Program-made: the position numbers and the translations under genes
Notes under the pieces: generated by a model
Told to the model about the DNA's origin: nothing
Seen by the model: only the letters and a program-made list of their open reading frames with translations
Database searches by the model: none
From: Dysidea avara
Lineage: Eukaryota > Porifera > Demospongiae > Dictyoceratida > Dysideidae
Direction: 5' to 3'
NCBI RefSeq assembly: GCF_963678975.1
Contig: NC_089274.1
Coordinates: forward strand, 19,423,633 to 19,487,632
DNA length: 64,000 bases
Part shown: positions 24,301 through 36,300 of the stretch, in pieces
Layout of the letters: each line of letters opens with the position of its first letter
How positions within the stretch are numbered: the stretch's first letter is position 1

Positions 24301-27300
24301 ATGCAATTTTCTTAGACTGCTCTAGCAAGGTACCAACTATAAAAGGTGCTAATTGGCGCCTCCCTTAGCCACCAGTGGTACAAAAAATCCTTGATGCGGT
24401 AAGAAAAATGGTGATTCAGGCAAACTAATAATTAAGTTTATGTGGCCTAACTACAAAAAACACCAAAAAGCAGTCGTTAGTACCCATAATCCCTACAGCA
24501 CATTATACAAAAAGTTACAGCCCCTGAATTGCTTTATACAGTTCCACCCGAAGTAATACTTCTCTAATGTTACTTTATTTACTGCTGATTACAACATAAT
24601 ATGCGTCCCCATACAATTTCCTATTGGAAAATTTAATTACTCAGGTGGAAAAATCCCCAAAAAGCAAGCTGTTACCCTCAACCAAATTCGCTAAACTTGG
24701 TATCATTCCACGTGTCAACACTTGCTGATTAAGAATCTGCCTAAAGTAAGTGCCTAACCAATTATTATACCATAGATATACGACTCCTAATAGGGATTGG
24801 AAATGGTGTCAAGTGCCAGAAATAGGCTTATTTTGAATGTTATCGGTGATTTCTGTAATTTTTAATTTTTTAAATTTATTTTTTATTAAGGCTTTACAGC
24901 ACAAGTGCTGAAGATCTGTAGGACACCTGGTCCTACAGCCTGTTTTAAAGTTGTTACAAAAAGTATGTTTGAAAAGGTGGAGAAAGGAGAAAAAATCCAT
25001 GACTGGACCTGGGCAGCCTTGGACCTGCAACCATCCGATTAACGCTCGAATTTGTATTGTATACCAATTTAATTGGTCTGTAATGAAGTTTTAAAGGTTT
25101 TGCGAGAGTGATTTAGAACCTGAGAGTGAAGTGTGCTACCATCCCACTAGCTTTGTTCCACAGCTTTGGCATTAGATTAAAGCTTGAAACACAAACAGTT
25201 ACATTAGACAGCAGCAGCGCAGAGTTAGGAGAACAGAAACATGATGGTACAACAACACCTAGCAAAGTTGTAACCAAGGAAATATGCAGCGTTTAAACTA
25301 GAGGTGGGGCTTACAAACCATACTGTTCCATTCTAATCACCAAAGGGGTTCTAAAAAGCAACGTATCGTCGATACTAGAAGATATTGGAAACGAATTCCC
25401 GCTGTTTTATTTTTTATTATGTATCCAAACACATAATTTGGCAAGCTCTATCCTGCCTTTTCTCTTGGTCACTTCACAAACTCCTATATGTAACTCAAAT
25501 CACCAAACATCAAGAGTTCTGATGAGCCATACCAGATCACTGTAAATTAGAAGTTATGATAAACAGTGTCATTTTCGCACATTTTTTACATTATGGATTT
25601 TTATAATGTACGGTTAAGTTGACAAATGTTTTTATATGTTATGACTTGTTACAAAGTGTAATAAAGCACACTTCTCTCATTATAATTTGTTTCCTTTGAG
25701 CTTCTTAAACAACTTTCCAAGTATAATTGTTGTGTGGGTCATGAACAATATAGCACGCATGCAAATCTACTGCAGAAAACAATGAATCTTTATTACTTTT
25801 TGTGGTAATTTAGAAATATGCTATAATATAACTCGAATTACTGTACTTACATGGTAATTAAAATATTATTACTACTCCATGACCAAAGTAACAAAGTTAT
25901 AGTTCACTAAATAATACCTAGCCACAACAACACATTGTGGTAGTCTAATGAGTTGCAATACCGTTGCTTTCTAGTACACTAGTCACTCATTTTGCTATGA
26001 ATTTTTACCACTGTGAAACAGAAAGTGATATATGAACAATGTCTGAAAATAATTCACAACCTGGCACCACCCATGAAGTACCTATGGTATACTTCCATGA
26101 TATAGCAAAATAAATTTTCTAGATCTGAATATCAGATGAATATATTCTAAAAATCATACAGGGATTTTTCAAACTCAGAGATAACATAGGGGCATTTTCA
26201 AATATCATTGCTACTTTCTGTTTCATAAGGTAGGCAAACTCATTTAAATTCATGGAGAATGTGACCCAGTGTGAGAAAACTGGTCTTATCGCCCATGTCA
26301 GCAGATTTAAGTTTTCACTCAGGACACAAAGCTACATGAATAAACTATCTAATTCCACAATCAAAATCAGCTAGACTTGAGTGGTCTAGTTTTGCTGGCT
26401 GCTTTTCCCAAGCCCAGTGGCGATCCATACGTGTGGTATGGGGCCTTAATGGAGCTCTGGTCAGCCTGGGGATGGCTGCATGTGGCTGTACAACTCTGTG
26501 GTACTGAATAAGTACCTCTGCTATGAATTTCCTTTCGTTTTAGCCAGTTTTGATACCTCAATGGCCCAAAACTTGGCCTAATTCATCCCTTGGCCTTTCT
26601 TTTCAATTTTTGAACACCATCTTGCCAGCCTTCCAGGGCTCCCGCCTCCCACTCGATTTGCAGCTCGCCTGATACAGTCAACCTCGGTTTAAAAATTATC
26701 TAATATGGCAGGAAACTTAGTTGTTGGCTACTTGCACAGTGAATGCTCTGGAAGGTAAGGAATTGGTATAAAATGTGTGAAAATTAGCTTCAACCATTGG
26801 CGAGCTACAACACACTAAATACTTAAAACTGGCATTTCTCGATACTTTTAAATAGGCAATAAGCCCAGTTTTCCCAGACTAGGTCACAAATGAGTTACTA
26901 GGGTTAACGCTATAAGATTTCCAAAGCAACATGATCGGGTTACATGATAGCTTTCATCATTATTATAACAAAAGGTATGTAATTATGTAATAGTATTATA
27001 GTTATAAAGTTACTTTACTTTACGGAAAGAGTGATAGAAATAAGTAATGAGTTACTATTTAACTGCCCCAACACTAAATACAATGCTGCAGGATATAATT
27101 GTGCTAAATCTAAAATGGTACATAGTGTGATTGATATACTCTACACTGTAAAAACAAAGGTGTTTCACGGCACCTTTATGGGTGTGTAATAAAGTAACTT
27201 GAGCAGTAACTTCATTGTTGCTGAATTCCACCCACCTGTATCTAAATATTTTATGGGACCACAATCAAAATTACAAGTTTGAGTGGCCATAACGTAAGTG

Positions 27301-30300
27301 GTGAGGTTACTTAATAATTCCTCTTGTGCTGAATTTTACATTGGAGCAATTGCTACAGACTTTATAGTATCATATTATAGAGGCATGTGTTGGTGCACCT
27401 GGCACTACATCACTCAAAGCCCATGAGTTTAATTGATCTTGCAGTTGGAAGTTTATCTCCTCCTTTAAAAATCATATTTCCTTTATACTCTCATATGATG
27501 ATGGCAGTTGCACCCAGACTGTCTTTCAAACTTATTGATTGTGGACAAAGAATTCACCAAACTGCCACTTTGCAATATAAATCAAACACTAAATAATGCC
27601 ACTTTGCAATATAAATCAAACACTAAGTATATGTTAAAGCATAGCCGCGAGTGCTACATGAAAAATAAAGTACGAGGTGCACGGCCAACATGCTAATAAA
27701 GCACGAGGCGAAGCCGAGTGCTTTATTAGCATCGAGGCCAAGCGCCGAGTACTTTATTTTTCATATAGCACAAGCAAGGCTATGCTTTAAATGATTTATG
27801 AAACTTTCTAGTCGTGTAGCTTCACCATACACTAGGACTCGTAATTAACACACGTTGCACGAATTATTAGCAGCCTGAACGCAATTTAACAAAGTAACTC
27901 GCACATATTTCACCATAGTTTGGCATGGTAGACATTCATTGCGTATTTTGGCAGGTTAAGCTCGCAACCCACAATCGATTTTATTGTGAGTCACATGGTG
28001 AAATATTTCCGTGATATTTCCAGGACTTGTCTGTTTACATTAACAATCGTAACAGCAACGTTACCTTCTCCCACCCATCATCGAAGCAGTTAGGTATGTC
28101 TATAAAAGCAATCCAATGGTAAAACTCGTATTGGCTGGGATGATTGATTAGACAGCGCGGTGAGGCTATCAGCCTTCACCGGCTTGGGTGATTAGTCGTA
28201 CTGGCGTGAGCCCTGCAGGCTATTAGCCTGCACTAGAGTACATGGGCAACTGTGCTTTATTGCCCACAAAGAGTGCTTTATTGAACAAATAAAGCACTCT
28301 TTGCAGTGCAATAAAGTACTCTTTGTGGTCGATGAAGCTGTTGGCCGGCTGAGAGTGTACTTTATGAAATTTAAAGTACACCTTTTCCTTTGATCTCGCC
28401 CACGCAAAGTTCTATAAGTAATGTTAATAGCAATATAAGAGGATGAGAAATGGAGCGCATAATCATATGGCAACATAATTTCAAGTCTTGCAAAGAAAAC
28501 CTTCCCAACTAGAGTGTATGCGATAGAACTGACACGTTTCTCAGCACCAATTCACCTTATACTGGGTGAATGAATTATAGTATGTTCACGTTGAGCTGAA
28601 TCTTTAAAAAAACAGCTAAAAATTAAAAGTGGATTTTTTCTCAACAGAGTTAACATTTCAGCCAACCAGATGATTATTGGTAACAGCAAAGGTGTCAACA
28701 ACAGACACGCACGGTTTGACTCCATTACAAGTTCGGAAAAGGGCTGTAAAGGACACTGTATTATATATGGCTTCCCCATAGGAAATGTATTGTGAAAATT
28801 TTGTAAATATTATGTCAAACATTTGAACAACAAAATTTTGAAATATTTTTAGGGGGTCAAGCAATACTACAAATGAGCCAAATTTCAAGATCATGTGTAA
28901 TTGCATCCATGAGTTATTAAATGTTTTTGAGGATTCAGCTCAACATGAACATACTATGGTATGGATTAGTCCAATAAAAATTATTAATTTAATGAAGTAG
29001 GGTTCCAGCGATAAAAAGTATTGAAACAAAAGATGATGATAGCTATAAGGGAAAATCCCTACTTGGCATTGTGAAAATCCCGGTTTCATCATCTTTTCAA
29101 TGCCACAGTAGGGATTTTCCCAGATTATTACAATTCCATCTAAAGGATTTTCCTACAATCATCTCCTGTTTCACTACTTTATATTGCTGGAATCAATATG
29201 CACTAGTTTATTAACTTTTGTTAGAGTGTATAACTAATTAACTATACATAAAACTGTGACTGCTGTATTAGAGTATCTCGATCTCGCTACTCAGTAGGGA
29301 CGTGGTTAAAATATAGTTGCTTTTTACAGAACTAGACCATTGAGGGGCATGACTTCAGCACTGATTATTAGTGTGGTGATTATTTAAGGCAGCATGGCCC
29401 ATTGCAATTGTTTTACAAATCCAGCTACCTGGGATTACTACACAGTCCATTAAGTGCCTCAGATAGTTTTGTCACATCTAAATATGCTCCTTCAAGGAAA
29501 GTGTTGATATCAAAAGTATAACACTTTGGTATGATTTCCTGGCATGAAGAAGACATAAAGACAAAAGCCATTGCAAAGTGCAAAAGGTACATCCCACCCT
29601 TGAGTTTGCTGTTATGGTGGCCGTACGCTGCTCTGTTTCAGCTCTAGCCTTGCGACTGTGGTCAGGCAAGCTGGCAGACCAAAATTCAAGTTTTGCTATT
29701 TAAAAAATATATCAAGACACACGGTAGTGTGTCGTGCGGCCCAAGAAGCCGGCGCGTAACACCCGTGAGTATATTGACAGGAAGAAAGAAAACGCAATTT
29801 TCGCACCTCCGTAGCTCTGTGCTGCCTTGATGAAACAAGACGATTTTTGCTGTGGACACTCCCTCCAACTTCAGCACTCCACATTCCAAATTTGAGCAAA
29901 ATCACTTCAAGCGTTCCCGAGATATGCGACTTCAAAAATTGGCTTAGTTTCTTTGTTTTTTTTCTTCTTATTTTTCTTCCTCTTTTCGCACACTTACAAA
30001 AACTGCTATAAAACGCGAGCGCCATATCCGATCGCCTTGAAATTTGGCACGCAGAAGGGGGGTATAAAGGCGCATCTCTGTACCAACTTTGGCTGGAATA
30101 CGATAAACAGGCAAAGAGTTATGAGCGATTATTCACGAAAAATAACACCAATATGTTGTCATGCCTACAGGGTAAACCGCGTATGGGAAGAAGCTGAAAA
30201 TCGGTGGGTGAATAGGTTAACTATTGAACCTCAAACCTTTTGTGGTTTGAAAGAAATCGAGCTAAAAACCAGGAAGATACAACGAAAAAACCAACAGTGT

Positions 30301-33300
30301 GTAACAATTACGCAATCGAGATTAGCTAATAAAAAACGACTGCTTGCCACGCCTACCAGATAAACCGCTTGGGGTAATGCTTTGAAAATCGCTGTACAGA
30401 TGGAGTTATCATCTTAGAAAGGCTCGTCAATGGTGTAGAAGAATCATACTTAAAGCTACGGAGTTATAACACGAAATCCAACTTGGTGTAGCAAGTGCGA
30501 GATCGAGATACTCTAATAGAGCAGTCACCCTAATAGAGCAGTCATCCTAATAGAGCAGTCACCCTGAAGAGAATTCAAGAGATCAGCTAGAAACAAGTAA
30601 CCTGTATAGAGATCAGCTACAAACAAGTCACCCTGTAGAGAGATCAGCCACAAACAATACATCCTGTAGAGAGATCAGCTAGAAGAAGTTACCTTGTAGG
30701 GAATTCATGCAACTATAGAAAGAGATAATTCAGCTAGAAGAAATCACCTTGTAGAGTTCAGCTACAAAGAAACCACAATGTAGAGAGTTCAGCTACAAAC
30801 AAATCGCCCTGTAGAGAGATCAGCTAGAAGAAGTTACCTTGTAGAGAGTTCAGCTACAAAGAAACCATCATGTGGAGAGTTCAGCTGCAAACAAATCACC
30901 TGTAGAGAGTTCAGCTACAAACAAATCTCCCTGTAGAGAGATCAGCTAGGAGAAGTTTCCTTGTAGAGAGTTCAGTTACAAAGAAACCACCATGTAGAGA
31001 ATTCATTTACAAACTAGTGACCCTGTAGAGACATCAGCTAGAAGAAATTACCTTGTAAAGAGATCAGCTACAAAGGAACCATTCTGTGAAGAGCTCAGCT
31101 GCAAAAATAATCACCTGTACAGAATTCCACTACAAACAAATCACCCTATAGAAAGATCAGCTAGAAGAAGTTACCTTGTAGAGAGTTCAGTTATAAAGAA
31201 ACCACCATGTAGAGAATTCATTTACAAATTTGTGACCCTGTAGAGACATCAGCTAGAAGAAGTTACCTTGTAAAGAGTTCAGCTACATAGAAACCATTCT
31301 GTAAAGAGCTCAGCTGCAAACAAATCACCTGTACAGAATTTAGCTACAAACAAATCACCCTGTAGAGAGATCAGCTAGAAGAAGTTACCTTGTAGAGAGT
31401 TCAGCTACAAAGAAACCATCATGTGGAGAGTTCAGCTGCAAACAAATCACCCTGTAAAAAAAATTAGCTACAAACAAATCACCCTGTAGAAAGATCAGCT
31501 AGAAGAAGTCACCTAGTAGAGAGTTCAGCTACAAAGAAACCACCATGTAGGGAGTTCAGCTAGAAGAAGTTACCTTGTAGAGAGTTCAACTACAAAGAAA
31601 CCATTCTGTAAAGAGCTCAGCTGCAAACAAATCACCTGTACAGAATTCAGCTACAAACAAATCACACTGTAGAAAGATCAGCTAGAAGAAGTCACCTTGT
31701 AGAGAGTTCAGCTACAAAGAAACCACCATGTAGGGAGTTCAGTTAGAATAAGTTACCTTGTAGAGAGTTCAGCTACAAAGAAACCATCATGAAGAGAGTT
31801 CAGCTGCAAACAAATTGCCCTGTAGAGAGTTCAGTTAGAAAAAGTTACCTTGTAGAGAGTTCAGCTACAAAGAAACCATTCTGTAAAGAGCTCAGCTGCA
31901 AACAAATCACCTGTACAGAATTCAGCTACAAACAAATAACCCTGTAGAGAGATCAGCTAGAAGAAGTTATCTTGTAGATAGTTCAGCTACAAACAAATGA
32001 CCCTGTAGAGAGATCAGCTAGAAGAAGTTACCTTGTAGAGAGTTCAGCTACAAAGAAACCATCATGAAGAGAGTTCAGCTACAAAGAAATCACCCTGTAG
32101 AGAGATCAGATAGAAGAAGTCACCTTGTAGAGAGTTCAGCTACAAAGAAACCACCATATAGAGAGTTCAGCTGCAAACAAATCACCCTGTAAAAAAATCA
32201 GCTACAAACAAGTCACATTGTAGAGAGATCAGCTAGAAGAAATTACCTTGCAGAGAGCTCAGCTACAAAGAAATCATCCTGTAGAGGGTTCAGCTACAAA
32301 GAAACCATCATGAAGAGAGTTCAGCTGCAAACAAATCTCCCTGTAGAGAGTTCAGTTAGAAGAAGTTACCTTGTAGAGAGTTCAGCTACAAAGAAACCAT
32401 TCTGTAAAGAGCTCAGCTGCAAACAAATCACCTGTATAGAATTCAGCTACAAACAAATCACCCTGTAGAGAGATCAGCTAGAAGAAATTACCTTGTAGAG
32501 AGTTCAGCTACAGTACAAAGAAACCACCATGTAGAGAGTTCAGCTAGAAGAAATTACCTTGTAGAGAGTTCAGCTACAAATAAACCATCATCTAGATAGT
32601 TCAGCTGCAAACAAATCACCTGTAGAGAGTTCAGCTACAAACAAATCTCCCTGTAGAGAAATCAGTTAGAAGAAGTTACCTTGTAGAGAGTTCAGCTATA
32701 AAGAAACCATTCTGTAAAGAGCTCAGCAGCAAAAAAAAAACACCTGTACAGAATTCAGCTACAAATAAATTACCCTGTAGAGAGATCAGCTAAAAGAAGT
32801 TACCTTGAAGAGTGTTCAGTTACAAAGAAACCACCATGGACAGTTCTGTAATAAATATATGTATTATATATATAATTTGTACATTTACTGATAAAATCAG
32901 AAATATTTAAGGTACATCTGCTTCATCTTTTCTTCTTCCTGTGGTAAAGAAAAAAAGATAGGTTAAAAAAGTCCCAAAGCAGGCCACAGGCCGGCTTTGG
33001 GGTATACAAATACAAAAAGAAGTGAAATCTAATCCAAAACAGCCAAGCTGTAAAAAAAAGTGTGCGGCCCTCAAAAAGGCTATGGTGAAAAAAGATGTGA
33101 AATCCAAGGTGGCGGCCAAGAAATGGCTGTGATGGTAGGTTAATGGTAAAAAATTTAATAACGATAATTCAGGTGAATTTTGGTGCCGCTTGGTCAATTG
33201 GCACAAAATTCACCTGAATTGTCGTTATTAAAATTTTACCATTAACCTACCATCACAGCCATTTCTTAGTCGCCACCTTGGATTTCACATCTTTTTTCAC

Positions 33301-36300
33301 CATAGCCTTTTTGAGGGCCGCACACTTTTTTTACAGCTTGGCTGTTTTGGATTAGATATATATATATATACCCGGCCACCTGAAAGTGTTTTCTTTTCTT
33401 TAACACTGCATTTGAAGTTGAATGAAGTAAGACTATAGGTGATTTTCATCGCATATGATATTTCTATGGTGAGTTATGGATGCGGCATTTTTAGCAGCGC
33501 CTGTCACTTTAAGGGAGACCCTACCACATACAGTACTAGCATACTGTTTGATAAGGGTTGGTATCAAGATATATTATGTTCATGAGCTGAGGTATTAAAA
33601 ATGGTAAAATATTAGTTAGAATTTACTACATGTAAATAACTCTCATTGTGGCATGCATTTTTTACATTCTTGGTTGCACAACTCACTACCGTGAATCTTG
33701 ATATGTGTAATGGGTTAGATGCAGTACATGCTCACCTGATAGGTGACATGGGTTGTTAGTAAGATACATGCATATTCCAGTATGTGTGTAATGAAAGACG
33801 ATATATTGCATATACTCATCTGGTACAGTATGTAACTGAGTGAAAACATGCCTATACACCTACACGGTAAAAAGTTTCCACAGTACCTTGGGCTATTAAT
33901 AACTGTACAAGTGCGCAAAAAAAATAACTAGAGTAGGGACCACAGCACATCGATAAAAAGTACTGAAACAAGCTGGAGTAGTGCATGATAGTAAAACAAT
34001 AAGAAGTGTTATATGAATATCCCTACTGTGCTCAAGATACCATAACGGAAATGCACAGTAGGGATATAACACTTCTTATTGTTTTACTGTGATTTAATAT
34101 CATGCACTACTCCAGCTTGTTTCAGTACTTTTTATCGATATGCTATGGTCCCCACTCTAGTTGAAAAATTTCAAATTTTTTTGTGTACTTGTTTGTTAAT
34201 TTATTTTTGTAATAATTATATTAATATGACTAGTGATCCCATGCATACCATGAAAGAAATGGCACCGCTTGCCCCAGCTTTAACAATTACCATCAGAAAA
34301 GTGAAGTATCCATTACGCTTCGTTGTCAGCTATGTTAGACCCGTTACACAGCCTTACGAATCAAGAACTGTTCGAAAAGCACCCCTGCTATCCACGCATA
34401 CCGCATCAAAAGAAAGAAATGCGCATGCCCCAGTTACATCAATTGTGACTGGATCTACGAAAACCGTTCTTATCGCCCAAGACAGGAAGTTTGATTTTTT
34501 CACACAAACACAAAGCTTAATGAATGCACTATCAAGTTTCACTGCCACAGTCGACCAGAGTAAAGTGGTCTGCTTTTGCTGGCTGCTTTTCTAGAGCACA
34601 GTGGCGAGCCGTACGAGTGGTCTGGGGTCTTGATGGAGCCCTGGCCAACCAGGAGATGGCTGTGTGTGGCTGTACAGCTCTGTGGTGTTGGACAATGACC
34701 TGTGCTGTAAATTTCCTTTCATTTTAGCCAGTTCTGAGCCCTGAATGGCCTATAACTTGGCCTAATTCAACCCAGCACGTCTCTTTTCAATTTTTGAACA
34801 CCATCTTGCCCGCCTTCCAGGGCCCCCGCCTCCCACCCTTCTGGAGCTCGCCTGATACAGACAACCTCGGTTTAAAAACTATCTAAAATGGCGGGAAACT
34901 TAGCTGTTGACTACTTCTTCAGTGGATGATCAGGAAGGTATGAAATTGTTGTGAAACGTGTGAAAATTTGGTATGCGTAGCTACCACCATTGGCCAGCTA
35001 CAACACACAGAATATTTAAAACCGACGTTTCTCGACACCTTTAAATGGGCGATAAGACCGGTTTTCCCAGAGACAGTCACATACAACAATAGATTTATAG
35101 CTAGGTACACCAGAACAGCCAGCTTACCATTTTCAGCCATGAAACACAACAAGAAGCACTGATAGCCACTTAAAACAGCAAGAGGAGAGAGTTCACAGCT
35201 TTGTAATATTAGTGTGATCACGTGATCTCACGTGACACAGTTGTATGTGACTGGATCTACGAAAACCGTTCTTATCGCCCAAGACAGGAAGTTTGATTTT
35301 TTCACACAAACACAAAGCTTAATGAATGCACTATCAAGTTTCATTGCCACAGTCGACCAGAGTAAAGTGGTCTGCTTTTGCTGGCTGCTTTTCTAGAGCA
35401 CAGTGGCGAGCCGTACGAGTGGTCTGGGGTCTTGATGGAGCCCTGGCCAACCAGGAGATGGCTGTGTGTGGCTGTACAGCTCTGTGGTATTGGACAATGA
35501 CCTGTGCTGTAAATTTCCTTTCATTTTAGCCAGTTCTGAGCCCTGAATGGCCTATAACTTGGCCTAATTCAACCCAGCACGTCTCTTTTCAATTTTTGAA
35601 CACCATCTTGCCCGCCTTCCAGGGCCCCCGCCTCCCACCCTTCTGGAGCTCGCCTGATACAGACAACCTCGGTTTAAAAACTATCTAAAATGGCGGGAAA
35701 CTTAGCTGTTGACTACTTCTTCAGTGGATGATCAGGAAGGTAAGAAATTGTTGTGAAACGTGTGAAAATTTGGTATGCGTAGCTACCACCATTGGCCAGC
35801 TACAACACACAGAATATTTAAAACCGATGTTTCTCGACACCTTTAAATGGGCGATAAGACCGGTTTTCCCAGAGACAGTCACAATTATCATCTGACAAGT
35901 GAAGTATCCATTATGCTTCGTTATCAGCTATGTTCAACCTGTTACACAGTAGTGTGAATCAAGAACTGTTTGAAAAGCACCTCTGCAATCAAAGTAGCTA
36001 CTATGACGATTTCTGTTACGAAAGGAAGCCATCACATGCTACTGCCAAATTGATACTTTTCACTGTCAGCGAAGATGAATGGGACACACTGATAAGTCCA
36101 TGAAGAATCCATTGTACATACTGTGGTATGCCAAAAGGCACCTCTCAAGCCGAAGCAACATCGAACAGTGAAAAAATCAAGCCCTCAGCCTTAGCTGTTA
36201 TCAAGTTATGTTTGTCTGAAGGCATCAGTCAGTCAGTCAGTTACTTAGTCAGTCAGTTACTTAGTCAGTCAGTCAGTCAGTCACTACAAAATTCTGTTAA

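Noticed and set aside
29953-30363. 136-codon frame as a gene
   Set aside because: It begins in a T-rich stretch (FFFFLFFFLF), has no family resemblance and lies inside a repeat-bounded element.
30531-32840. CRISPR-like array
   Set aside because: Units are continuous ~30-bp variants without unique spacers, next to animal genes. It is a eukaryotic satellite.
32907-33206. 99-codon minus-strand frame
   Set aside because: It coincides with one arm of the long foldback element.
34079-34594. 171-codon frame as a gene
   Set aside because: It spans a foldback MITE and the start of the 638-bp repeat, so it is a chance fusion of repeats.
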